Shown here: positions 1 through 6,869 of the stretch, piece by piece
Position numbering within the stretch: the stretch's first letter is position 1
Layout: the number at the start of each line of letters is the position of its first letter
Assembly: GCA_035942915.1 (NCBI GenBank)
Contig: DASZCR010000156.1
Coordinates: 1 to 10,348, forward strand
DNA: 10,348 nucleotides
Direction of reading: 5' to 3'
DNA from: DASZCR01 sp035942915
GTDB lineage: Bacteria > Acidobacteriota > Blastocatellia > Pyrinomonadales > Pyrinomonadaceae
Translations under genes and position numbers: made by a program
Notes under the pieces: generated by a model
The model's input: the letters and a program-made list of their open reading frames with translations, nothing else
What the model was told of the DNA's origin: nothing
Databases searched by the model: none

Positions 1-225
1 TTCCTGCGCTAAATCTTCGGCTTCGGCCGTGTTGGTCGTCATCCGTAAACACAAGGAATAGACGCGCCGGTTATGCCGCTCGTAGAGCGTTTCGAAGGCC
101 GCCATGTCGCCTCCGGCCGCCGCTTGCGCCAGCTCGTAGTCGGTCGCCGGCTTCGTGACCTCGATGGCCGTCTCTTTGGAACGCCCGACGCTCTGCCAGG
201 CCGGGAAAATCGCCGTTTCTGTCAT
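1..225 (-). CDS. ECF-type RNA polymerase sigma factor, N-terminal part (cut by window edge)
   Basis: The reading frame begins at ATG 223-225 with a GGAGG ribosome binding site at 233-237, seven bases upstream. It stays open to base 1, giving 75 residues. After about 28 poorly conserved residues comes a typical sigma-70 region 2 start: ELAQAAAGGDMAAFETLYER, then HNRRVYSLCLRM and AEAEDLAQE. The acidic-aromatic FETLYERH stretch and the AEDLAQE motif are the hallmarks of regions 2.1-2.2, which bind core RNA polymerase and the -10 element. Region 4 would lie beyond the window, so the length and subgroup cannot be judged. No anti-sigma gene is visible, though it could be downstream of this gene and outside the window. 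The long leader (226-308) is unusually structured and is described separately. Family assignment is firm; target genes and inducing signal are unknown. Confidence 0.88.
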   Translation of the reverse strand, partial: MTETAIFPAWQSVGRSKETAIEVTKPATDYELAQAAAGGDMAAFETLYERHNRRVYSLCLRMTTNTAEAEDLAQE

Positions 226-263
226 TTTAGAACCTCCAACTAGAGCGGAGGCGCTCAGGCCGG

Positions 264-282
264 TCTCTCAAGTCTCTCAAGT
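264..282 (-). repeat. Tandem 9-mer repeat in the sigma factor leader
   Basis: On the minus strand the 9-mer CTTGAGAGA occurs twice back to back (plus-strand TCTCTCAAG at 264-272 and 273-281). Each copy contributes an ACTTG (plus-strand CAAGT at 269-273 and 278-282) that is complementary to the loop of the adjacent hairpin at 286-308. The repeat lies about 40 bases upstream of the sigma factor start codon. Confidence 0.7.
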
Positions 283-285
283 AAA

Positions 286-308
286 ACCGTCCGAACTTGG
301 CGGACGGT
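286..308 (-). promoter_or_regulatory. Terminator-like hairpin in the leader of the sigma factor gene
   Basis: A perfect 8-bp GC-rich stem (ACCGTCCG pairing with CGGACGGT) encloses a 7-nt loop, CCAAGTT on the minus strand. Four T residues follow on the minus strand (plus 283-286, of which the last is in the stem). This could be an attenuator in the sigma factor leader, or a second terminator for the protease gene upstream. A smaller 5-bp hairpin (GAGCG-CCTC-CGCTC, plus 243-256) sits between it and the ribosome binding site. AT-rich sequence at about 325-336 could hold a promoter, but no convincing -35/-10 pair is visible. Confidence 0.5.
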
Positions 309-374
309 CTCGAACCTGAAGAAGCAATAATAATGCCACGCGGTCGGCGGCCGGGCAGGCGGCTTAAATGTCTG

Positions 375-403
375 AAAAAAGAGGCCTGACGGGCGAAAGG
401 CTC
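375..403 (-). terminator. Possible Rho-independent terminator after the serine protease gene
   Basis: On the minus strand GAGCCT pairs with AGG-CTC across a single bulged C, with a loop of about 10 nt, and six T residues follow (plus-strand A run 375-380). It lies about 77 bases downstream of the protease stop codon. The stem is short and bulged, so this is a moderate call. The stretch 404-479 between it and the gene shows nothing else, apart from the 9-mer AAGCGTGTA occurring twice. Confidence 0.4.
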
Positions 404-479
404 AACGAAATAGGGCGACGGGAAACGAAAGCGTGTACGGGAGCGGCGGCCTGTGTTTAAGCGTGTAAAAGCTCTGTTC

Positions 480-1166
480 TCAGTGGGAAGCGCGCAAGGG
501 GAAGGGCATCAGGGGGCCGGGACGGAGGTGTCGGACGGGCGCGCCGGGAACGGCGAAAAAGCTCTCTTCCGAAGCTTTGAGGTTCATCGTTGCGACGCCG
601 ACGACGCGCCCCTGAAGATTGACGACGGGGCCGCCGCTGCTGCCCACCGAGATTGAGGCCGTGATGCGCACCATCCGGCCGAGGTCTTGAAAGTTGCGTG
701 GGGCGAGCGTCGTGCCGTGCGTGACGTGCCAAGTGCCGCTGTCGCGCGGATTACTGACGACGAAAATCTCTTCGCCCGCGCGCGGCTCGGAAGCTTCAAC
801 GGGCAGCGTCGTCACATCTGTCGGCGGCGCGGCCGTTTCGAGCAGTGCGAGGTCGCGTCCCGCATCGTAGGCCAGTGCGCCTGCGACGTGGCAGGGGCGG
901 CCGTCGAAGGTCAGCAGTTCGACGCGCGCCGCGCGGCCGACGACGTGGAGGTTCGTGACGACGCGGTTCTGCGCGATGAAGAAACCGCTCCCTTGCGCGA
1001 CGGGTCGCCCGCGCTCGTCGAAGGCGTGAACGATGACGACGGCGCGTTTGACGTGCTCGACGAGGTCTGACAGGGTCGGATGAGCGTGTGCGGAAGCGTC
1101 GATGGCATTGGCGCAGAGTAAGGCCGCCGCTAGAAATACTCCGAGGATGTGGGAACGCTCCGGCAC
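480..1166 (-). CDS. Secreted trypsin-like serine protease (S1C/trypsin_2 type)
   Basis: The 228-residue product starts with a hydrophobic signal peptide (about residues 7-19) ending near ASA at 24-26, so it should act in the periplasm. The trypsin fold is marked by GSGFFI (59-64), the catalytic His in TNLHVV (H74), Asp in DLALLE (D105) and Ser in VGSSGGPV (S177); all three are present. There is no PDZ domain, so this is a minimal protease rather than a full DegP/HtrA. The start is GTG 1164-1166, supported by GGGAGAGGT at 1171-1179; the signal peptide follows directly from it. A 5-bp hairpin at 1189-1202 lies just upstream. The C-terminal FFAVPGAPV segment matches the usual last strands of such proteases, so it is probably complete. 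The natural substrate cannot be read from the sequence. It has its own intergenic flanks and appears monocistronic. Confidence 0.85.
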   Translation of the reverse strand: MPERSHILGVFLAAALLCANAIDASAHAHPTLSDLVEHVKRAVVIVHAFDERGRPVAQGSGFFIAQNRVVTNLHVVGRAARVELLTFDGRPCHVAGALAYDAGRDLALLETAAPPTDVTTLPVEASEPRAGEEIFVVSNPRDSGTWHVTHGTTLAPRNFQDLGRMVRITASISVGSSGGPVVNLQGRVVGVATMNLKASEESFFAVPGAPVRHLRPGPLMPFPLRASH

Positions 1167-1342
1167 GCAGACCTCTCCCGGCGCGCGTCGGTCGAAAGAC
1201 CGCTTCCGGCCTGCCGCTCGCGCGCTCTACGCCTGAGACTTTCTTGCCTGTTTGAATCAGAAAAAGACGTTCAATACGACGCCTCTTCCAGCGGCGCGTG
1301 GCAGAGACGGGCTGTATGCTTCAGAGGCGGTCAACCTGAATA

Positions 1343-1371
1343 TTGACATGAGCGTTGAACGCGCATAAAAT
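1343..1371 (+). promoter_or_regulatory. Near-consensus sigma-70 promoter driving an intergenic RNA
   Basis: A perfect -35 box TTGACA (1343-1348) is followed, after exactly 17 bases, by TAAAAT (1366-1371), which matches the -10 consensus at five of six positions. The predicted start of transcription is about 1376-1379. No plus-strand protein gene follows. The transcript would instead run through a structured segment to the terminator at 1530-1566. Confidence 0.7.
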
Positions 1372-1377
1372 CTCGGT

Positions 1378-1566
1378 CACTTGGACAACTTAAGGGAGGC
1401 TGTACACGCGCTATCCCTGCACACTTGGGATTGTTCGCGTGCGTGGAGCCACACACTCGGCTCTCTACAGTTAGTCGGCGACTTAAGCGCCGCCTCCGCT
1501 AAAATGAGTCGGGCTTCCGACGCAGCGAAAGCGCCTTCACGGCTGGTCTGTGAGGGCGCTCTAGTT
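1378..1566 (+). ncRNA. Putative structured small RNA, about 190 nt, family not recognised
   Basis: This segment lies between a strong promoter and a Rho-independent terminator and contains no plausible reading frame. Perfect helices nest and abut one another: GGAGG 1395-1399 with CCTCC 1493-1497; CTGTA 1400-1404 with TACAG 1466-1470; CACGCG 1405-1410 with CGCGTG 1436-1441; ATCCC 1413-1417 with GGGAT 1427-1431; GAGCC 1446-1450 with GGCTC 1459-1463; CGGCG 1476-1480 with CGCCG 1488-1492; GTCGG 1508-1512 with CCGAC 1517-1521. The loop of the CGGCG hairpin is ACTTAAG, and CTTAAG also stands at 1389-1394 next to the outer helix, so a six-base-pair pseudoknot is possible. The layout does not resemble tmRNA, RNase P RNA, SRP RNA or the rod of 6S RNA. 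With no gene downstream on this strand it is more likely a trans-acting or protein-binding RNA than a riboswitch. The helices were found by eye and not computed. Confidence 0.6.
1530..1566 (+). terminator. Rho-independent terminator of the small RNA, possibly bidirectional
   Basis: AGCGCCTTCAC (1530-1540) pairs with GTGAGGGCGCT (1550-1560) over 11 positions, with a 9-nt loop, and CTAGTTTT follows. On the plus strand the only imperfection is a G-U wobble; on the minus strand the same position is a C-A mismatch. The stem and T run therefore favour plus-strand transcription. It may also serve the convergent PHP gene, which stops at 1578, because the minus strand reads TTTCG after the stem. Confidence 0.75.
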
Positions 1567-1577
1567 TTATCAGCCCT

Positions 1578-2858
1578 TCATCTGACATAAATCGGGTTTG
1601 AGATAATCCAGGGCTTGCCGACCAGAAAGTCGCCGAGACGGTCGAGATAGACTTCGACGCGGTAGACTCCCTTCTCCGCAACCGTCAATTCCACACGCGC
1701 AGAATCGTTCGCCTCGTGAATGACGCGCCCGTCGCGGAGCATGACGATGCGTGCGCGGACGGGTGTGCTGACGTGCAGACGCAGGCCGCCGCCTGTCGCG
1801 TGCAGAGCTATTTCATCACCCATCAAGTGTTCCTGACGGTCGTCGGCGCGCGCGGCTGTGAAGCGAAAGCCGGTCGCGTCGCAGAAGAGGTCGAAGGCGA
1901 TGTAGCAGTGCCCGCGCCGGAGGGCTGCGGCGAATGTCTCGGCGTCGAGGGGTTCGGACTTCGACAGGAGCGCGTGCATCCGCACGACGCGGAAACTACG
2001 CTCGTAGGGGTCGAGCTTGAAGTTGAAGAATCGTGAATCGAAGCCGACGTTCTGGTGCGCGTCAACGCCTGCGAGTGCGACGACGCGCCGACCCGCTGTC
2101 GTCAATTCGTCCCAACGCTTCAAGTTGTCCGTCGGTTTTTCATAGAAGGTCGCGAAGAGCAAGTCCGGGTAGCTGCCGTAAGACCAGAGGCCGTCGAAGA
2201 ACAGGCGCGCGTAGTTGATGCGCTTCGTGTTGGTGTAGAGGTTGTAGACCTCTATGCCGTCATAGCCTTCGAGCGTCCAGTCACGAATCTGTTCGGGATA
2301 GGCGATGAACGAGAGACGACCCTCCTCGCGTGCGCGCGTGACGAGGCTTTGGAGCGACGTGTGCGCGCCGGATTCCGACGAGGCGAGGCCGGGCACGACA
2401 AAGAGACGCTCGTCTCCCGGCACGCTCAACTCGCTTCCGTTGAGAAAGAGGACGCCTTCATGCGAGCCTTTGAGCGTGGCCTCGGTCGTATCGACTTCGC
2501 GCGCCGGGTGCTCTGTCATCACGACGAAGTTCAGGGCGTTGGCGCGCGCCGCCGCAACTATCTCCGCAAGCGTGCCCGTGCTGTGGCCGCCGAGCGATGA
2601 GTGGACGTGAAAGACGCCTTTGTAATCGGTGTAAGGGTCTGCGGCCGACGCGTCGGTGCGCGTGGCTTCGAGTGCGTTGATGTCTGCGCGCAGGCGCGCG
2701 AGTTGATAACGACGATAGACGAAAGGCGCTTGCGAGAGGAGCAACAGGAGCAGGAGCGCGAGCAGGATTTTTCGTCGCCTCCTCCTACGCTTCTGTGGGC
2801 GCAGAGTGGCGTGCGCGTCCGGCGCATCGTCCGCCGTCGTCGGCGCTTCAGCCCGCAT
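1578..2858 (-). CDS. Membrane-anchored PHP-domain metallohydrolase
   Basis: The 426-residue protein has a basic N-terminus with an arginine run (about 24-29), one hydrophobic helix (about 31-47) and then a long domain predicted to lie outside the cytoplasm. The PHP fold is marked by FHVHSSLGGHS (metal-binding H84 and H86), MTEHP (H117), NGSEL (E143) and LAGVDAHQN (264-270), followed by a C-terminal beta-rich part. PHP proteins are metal-dependent phosphoesterases; this form resembles the CehA/McbA-like hydrolases, whose substrates are diverse. ATG 2856-2858 is chosen as start. It overlaps the upstream Dabb gene by 11 bases and probably depends on translational coupling. A TTG at 2877-2879 would add seven residues but has no ribosome binding site. 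It is the last gene of the five-gene minus-strand cluster. Family is confident; substrate is unknown. Confidence 0.82.
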   Translation of the reverse strand: MRAEAPTTADDAPDAHATLRPQKRRRRRRKILLALLLLLLLSQAPFVYRRYQLARLRADINALEATRTDASAADPYTDYKGVFHVHSSLGGHSTGTLAEIVAAARANALNFVVMTEHPAREVDTTEATLKGSHEGVLFLNGSELSVPGDERLFVVPGLASSESGAHTSLQSLVTRAREEGRLSFIAYPEQIRDWTLEGYDGIEVYNLYTNTKRINYARLFFDGLWSYGSYPDLLFATFYEKPTDNLKRWDELTTAGRRVVALAGVDAHQNVGFDSRFFNFKLDPYERSFRVVRMHALLSKSEPLDAETFAAALRRGHCYIAFDLFCDATGFRFTAARADDRQEHLMGDEIALHATGGGLRLHVSTPVRARIVMLRDGRVIHEANDSARVELTVAEKGVYRVEVYLDRLGDFLVGKPWIISNPIYVR

Positions 2859-3153
2859 CCTCTTCACCGAGGAAGTCAACCGAGGCGACGTGCTCGCTCA
2901 GGGAGCGTCCGAAGTCTGCGACCTTGACGTGTTCGGGGTGAACCGTGTAGGCGTCGAGACCGGCGCGGTCGCGGAAGGTGGAGACCAGCCCCGTGTCGTA
3001 AGAGCGCGCGAGACGCAGCACGTCGAAACCGACGTTGAAGCTCAAGACTTCGGGGATGAGCGCGGGCAGTGCGCGCAGCATCGAGACGTGCCGGGCGCGC
3101 TCCTCTGCGCTCACGTCGGCGCGGTATTTCCAGACGACAATGTGCGTGAGCAT
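2848..3153 (-). CDS. Dabb-domain (stress-responsive A/B barrel) protein
   Basis: This 101-residue protein is about the size of a single Dabb domain. It begins MLTHIVVWKYRADVSAEE, the usual first strand of the fold (family pattern: hydrophobic strand, H-hydrophobic, K), and has LRALPALIPEVLSFNVG and DAYTVHPEHVKVADF, the segment that forms the second helix and the conserved HPxH. Dabb proteins are small cytoplasmic dimers. Members are known from stress induction in plants and some act as cyclases or ligand-binding barrels, but most bacterial ones have no known role. It starts at ATG 3151-3153, six bases after the S9 peptidase stop, and its 3' end overlaps the PHP gene. It should be co-translated with both. 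Confidence 0.85.
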   Translation of the reverse strand: MLTHIVVWKYRADVSAEERARHVSMLRALPALIPEVLSFNVGFDVLRLARSYDTGLVSTFRDRAGLDAYTVHPEHVKVADFGRSLSEHVASVDFLGEEDAG

Positions 3154-3159
3154 GCGTCT

Positions 3160-5361
3160 CTATCTCTCCTTCAGATACTTGTCGAACCAGGCGAGCGTGC
3201 GTTCGAGCGCGTCCTGACGATGGCGCGGCTCGCGCAGTGAGTGGCCTTCGCGCGGATAGCGCACGAGCACCGTCTCGACGCCGCGCCGACGTAAGGCCGT
3301 GTACATCTCTTCGGCCTGCGTGATGTGTACGTCGTTGTCCAATTCGCCGTGAATGAAGAGCGTCGGCGTGCGCACATCGCGCACGTAGCGCAGCGGCGAC
3401 CAGCGCCAGAGCAGTTCGTAGTCGTCCCAGGGCATGCCGCCGAACTCCGCGTGAATCAAATCCTGATAAAGCGAAGTGGCGTAGAAGCTGATAAGGTTGC
3501 TGACGCTGGCGCGCGCGACGGCCGCGCGGAAACGGGGCGTCTGCGTGATAATCCAGTTCGTCATAAACCCGCCGTAGCTGCCGCCCGTGACGGCCATCCG
3601 TTCCGGGTCAATCCACGAATATCTTCCCAGAGCTTCTTCGACACCGGCCATCAGGTCGCGATAGTCGCCGCCGCCCCACTCGCGAAACGTGCCGTCGGAA
3701 AACTTCTGCCCGTAGCCGCTCGACCCGCGCGGGTTCATGTAGAGGACGGCGTAGCCGCGCGCGGCGTAGGCCTGAAAGTTGGGGTCGAAGCCGAAGCCGT
3801 ACATGCCGTGCGGCCCGCCGTGAATGGAGAGGATAAGCGGCTGTCGCTGCCCCGAAGCGACGCGCATCCCGACGGGTCGCATCAGCCATGCCTGAATGTT
3901 CGTGCCGTCGAAACTGCGGAAGTTGAACTCTTCCGGCTCGACGAGGGCGAGCGTGCGCAGCAGCGCGTCGTTGTGCGCGCTGACGCGCCGCATCGACGCG
4001 CCCGAAGCTTCGCCGACCCAGACCTCAGCCGGATGCACGGAGTCCGTCAGAGTGAAGGCGAAGGCCGGGACGGTGCGCGTGCTGACGCTGAAACTCGTAA
4101 TCTGGAAAGCGCGGACAGGCCAGTTGAAGGCGGCCTGCGCCTCTGATTGCGAGGTGCGCCGGTTGAGGTTGTCGAATAGGACGGAGGGCGGCGTGCCGTC
4201 GATGGCGACGCGCACGATGAGGTTGCGGCCTCGGTCGCCCGCGAGGAAGAAGACGTGTCGGCTGTCAGGCGACCAACGAGGCGAGCGTGCGCGACGGTCA
4301 ATCGTGCCGCCGAGTTCGCGCCGTCCGCCGGGGCTGACGGCGTCCACTATCCAGATGTGCGCGTCTTCGCTGATGCTGTCGATGGTCGTCACGTCGCGCG
4401 TCGTCGCCGTGTGCGCAATCCAGCGCCCGTCGGGCGACCAGCGCGGCTCATACTCGCAGCCGCGCGTCTCCGTCAGACGACGCACGCGCCCGTCGCCGAC
4501 GCCGACAACGAAGATGTCCGAGTTGTTGACGGCCTCCGGGTCAGGCTCGCGGTTTGAGAGGAAGGCCACCTCGTCGCCGCGCGGACTCCACGTCAGCGCA
4601 TGGTCGTAGAACTGCCCGAAGGTGAGTTGACGCGGAGGCTGCGTCGGCTCGTCCACTTCGGCGAGCCAGACGTGCGTCCGCGCCTCGTCTGAAAAACCCG
4701 TCCGCGTCTTGTACTGGATGCGGTCAATCACGCGCGGGTCGTCGCGCACGTCGCCCGCGCGGCGCGGCTCTTCCGGCTGCTCCTCGCTCGCCGTGATGTA
4801 TGCGATGCGGCGCGAGTCGGGCGACCACGCGAAGGATTCGCCCGCGTAAGGGATATAGAAGTTGGCGTCGCGCACGCGCGCGACCAGACGCGCAGACCCG
4901 CCGCGCTCGGCGACCGACACGACCCATACGCCCGACTGTCCGCCGCGCGTTCCGACGAATGCCAGACGCCTGCTGTCGGGCGACCAGCGCGGGCTTGATG
5001 CGCTCATGTCCGAAGGCGTCAGTTGCTCGGTCGGCAGCGCGCCGAAGGCGAAGTCCCTGCGCGCCGTCGAGTAGTAAAGCGCCGTGCGCGCGAAGTGCAG
5101 CGCCGAACGCCGCTCGCCGCCCTCGTTGCGCGTCACGACGTAAGCGACCCACTCGCCATCCGGCGACACCTGCGCGTCCGAGACCTCTGCGACGCGCAAC
5201 GTGTCGGCAGGCGTCATCCCACGTCGCGCTTGCGCCGACGCGTCGGCCATGAAGCAGCAGACAGAGACGACGAGCGCGACGCTCATGAGTATCTTTCTCA
5301 ACATCCGTCCGGCGGACGAACGCAGGCGCGAAGGTCGAAAGAGATTTAAGCGAGAAGACAT
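3160..5361 (-). CDS. Exported S9 family (prolyl oligopeptidase-type) peptidase
   Basis: The 733-residue protein has a signal peptide ending near ASA-QA at residue 43-45. A beta-propeller follows, with six visible TolB-like blades at about 65, 125, 178, 257, 307 and 362 (motifs of the type RWSPDSRR). The C-terminal alpha/beta-hydrolase domain (about 480-733) contains SIHGGPHG (oxyanion region), GGSYGGFM with the nucleophile S595, HGELDNDVH with D675 and REGHSL with H707. This is the order and spacing of acylaminoacyl-peptidase/dipeptidyl-peptidase-like S9 enzymes, which cleave short peptides admitted through the propeller. It probably acts in the periplasm. ATG 5359-5361 is used; an internal ATG at 5302-5304 would begin directly at the signal peptide and is a reasonable alternative, and neither has a strong ribosome binding site. 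It starts four bases after the decarboxylase stop. Substrate specificity cannot be read from the sequence. Confidence 0.93.
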   Translation of the reverse strand: MSSRLNLFRPSRLRSSAGRMLRKILMSVALVVSVCCFMADASAQARRGMTPADTLRVAEVSDAQVSPDGEWVAYVVTRNEGGERRSALHFARTALYYSTARRDFAFGALPTEQLTPSDMSASSPRWSPDSRRLAFVGTRGGQSGVWVVSVAERGGSARLVARVRDANFYIPYAGESFAWSPDSRRIAYITASEEQPEEPRRAGDVRDDPRVIDRIQYKTRTGFSDEARTHVWLAEVDEPTQPPRQLTFGQFYDHALTWSPRGDEVAFLSNREPDPEAVNNSDIFVVGVGDGRVRRLTETRGCEYEPRWSPDGRWIAHTATTRDVTTIDSISEDAHIWIVDAVSPGGRRELGGTIDRRARSPRWSPDSRHVFFLAGDRGRNLIVRVAIDGTPPSVLFDNLNRRTSQSEAQAAFNWPVRAFQITSFSVSTRTVPAFAFTLTDSVHPAEVWVGEASGASMRRVSAHNDALLRTLALVEPEEFNFRSFDGTNIQAWLMRPVGMRVASGQRQPLILSIHGGPHGMYGFGFDPNFQAYAARGYAVLYMNPRGSSGYGQKFSDGTFREWGGGDYRDLMAGVEEALGRYSWIDPERMAVTGGSYGGFMTNWIITQTPRFRAAVARASVSNLISFYATSLYQDLIHAEFGGMPWDDYELLWRWSPLRYVRDVRTPTLFIHGELDNDVHITQAEEMYTALRRRGVETVLVRYPREGHSLREPRHRQDALERTLAWFDKYLKER

Positions 5362-5365
5362 ACAG

Positions 5366-6844
5366 CTACACCTGTCTGGCCGCCTGTTCGTTGAGGATTT
5401 GCCACGTCCGGCGGATGTGTGTTTCGGCGGTGCGGATGTTGCCGACGGCGAGCCGGAGCGAGAGCGCGCCGCGCAGTTTCGTGTGCGAGAGAAAGACTTC
5501 GCCGGTCGCGTTGGCGGCGTGCATCAGCCGTTCGTTGTGCGCGTCGAGTTCTGCTTCGTCCGCGACCGACGCGGGACGATGGCGGAAGCAGACGAGGCCG
5601 AAGGGAACGGGCGCGAGCAGTTCCCAGTCGGGCGCTGCTTCGACGAACGAGGCGAAGAGGCGTGCGAGGCGGCAGTGCTCGCGGATGCGCGCGGCAAGCC
5701 CTTCGTGTCCGAAGTAGCGCATCACCATCCAGAGTTTGAGCGAGCGGAAACGTCGGCCGAGTTGGACGCCGTAGTCCATCTGGTTGCGCACGTCGTCCGC
5801 CTCGCTCGTCCGCAGGTATTCGGGGACGAGCGAGAAAGCGCGTCGCAGGATGTCCATGCGGCGACAGTAGAGAACGGAGATGTCTATCGGGGTGAACAAC
5901 CATTTGTGCGGGTTAGCGACGAGAGAGTCGGCGCGCTCGCACCCCTTGAGGTGGTGTTGGAGTTCGGGGACGACGGCGGCCGAGCCTGCGTATGCGGCAT
6001 CGACATGGAGCCATACCTGTTCGCGCTGGCAGACCTCCGCAATCTCCGGCACGGGGTCAACACTCGAAGTCGAAGTCGTGCCGACGGTGGCGACGACGCA
6101 GCAAGGGAGGATGCCTGCGTCGCGGTCTTCGGCAATCGCGCGCGCGAGAGCCGCGGTGTCCATGCGAAACTCTGCGTCGGTCGGAATCTGTCGCAGCGAG
6201 CGTTGGCCGAGACCGAGTGTGATGAGCGATTTCTCGACGGACGAGTGCGCCTGCTCGGACGCATAGACGCGCAGGAGCGGTAAGTCCGCGCGACCACTCA
6301 TCCCGTCCTCACGCACACGCACGTCGAGCGCCTCGCGCGCGGCGGCGATGGCGTGCAGGGTCGAGACGGAGGCCGTGTCGTAGATGATGCCGTCGAAGCT
6401 TTCGGGCAGCCCCATCAACTGCCGCAGCCATGAGAGCGCCACCTCCTCCAACTCGGTCGAGGCGGGCGAGGTGCGCCAGAGCATCCCGTTGACGTTGAAG
6501 GCGGAGGCGAGCAGTTCTCCGAAGATGCCGGGCGCGGAGGCGGAGACAGAGAAGTAGGCGAAGAAGCCGGGATGATTCCAGTGCGTCAAGGCCGGGACGA
6601 TGAGCCTCTCCACGTCGGCCAGAATCTCGCCCATCGCTTCGCCGCGCTCCGGCGCAGACGCGGGCAAGGCCGCGCGCAACTCGCCCGGCTCGACGCGCGC
6701 CAGCACGGCGTACTTCTCCATGTTCGCCAGATAGTCTGCGAGCCAATCGACGACCTCCCGACCGTAGCGGCGAAACTCGTCCGCTGTCATGTCGCCCAAA
6801 GGCGGCGCGAATCCCGCAACGTTGCTCTCCGCTTCTTTCGTCAT
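5366..6844 (-). CDS. PLP-dependent group II amino-acid decarboxylase (aromatic-L-amino-acid decarboxylase type)
   Basis: The 492-residue cytoplasmic enzyme covers the full family length. Visible motifs are EFRRYGREVVDWLADYL at the N-terminus, SEQAHSSVEKS (H200, stacks on PLP), VVATVGTTSTSSVDP, WLHVDAAYAGSA (D282, binds the PLP ring nitrogen) and NPHKWLF (K314, Schiff base). RYFGHEGL and GLVCFR follow in the C-terminal domain. The fold is known for decarboxylation of aromatic amino acids such as tyrosine, tryptophan, phenylalanine or DOPA; the exact substrate is open. The frame extends upstream to about 6940, overlapping the hydrolase gene, but that extension is basic and unlike the family. 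ATG 6842-6844 gives the normal N-terminus. At residue 355 (codon 5780-5782), in the catalytic loop just before DYGVQLGRRFRSLK, a Gln stands where an ungapped alignment with human DDC puts the active-site tyrosine. It sits between the hydrolase and peptidase genes. Confidence 0.92.
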   Translation of the reverse strand: MTKEAESNVAGFAPPLGDMTADEFRRYGREVVDWLADYLANMEKYAVLARVEPGELRAALPASAPERGEAMGEILADVERLIVPALTHWNHPGFFAYFSVSASAPGIFGELLASAFNVNGMLWRTSPASTELEEVALSWLRQLMGLPESFDGIIYDTASVSTLHAIAAAREALDVRVREDGMSGRADLPLLRVYASEQAHSSVEKSLITLGLGQRSLRQIPTDAEFRMDTAALARAIAEDRDAGILPCCVVATVGTTSTSSVDPVPEIAEVCQREQVWLHVDAAYAGSAAVVPELQHHLKGCERADSLVANPHKWLFTPIDISVLYCRRMDILRRAFSLVPEYLRTSEADDVRNQMDYGVQLGRRFRSLKLWMVMRYFGHEGLAARIREHCRLARLFASFVEAAPDWELLAPVPFGLVCFRHRPASVADEAELDAHNERLMHAANATGEVFLSHTKLRGALSLRLAVGNIRTAETHIRRTWQILNEQAARQV

Positions 6845-6869
6845 TCGCTTGATGTCACCCTTTTGTTTG

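Noticed and set aside
1189..1202. CGGTC-GAAA-GACCG hairpin upstream of the protease gene
   Set aside because: The GAAA tetraloop appears only on the plus strand, where no transcript is expected. Five pairs in GC-rich DNA are weak evidence on their own.
1381..1590. Plus-strand open frames within the small RNA (from TTG 1381 and ATG 1504)
   Set aside because: No ribosome binding site precedes either start. The frames run through the terminator hairpin into the 3' end of the PHP gene.
3325..4146. Plus-strand open frame of 273 codons, with similar ones at 3896-4609 and 2055-2600
   Set aside because: They lie antisense to the S9 peptidase and PHP genes, with biased composition and no recognisable motif or ribosome binding site.
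5201..6283. Long plus-strand open frame of 360 codons
   Set aside because: It lies antisense to the decarboxylase and the start of the S9 peptidase, both supported by catalytic motifs. Its product is rich in Arg/Glu/Val and resembles no family; high GC produces such shadows.
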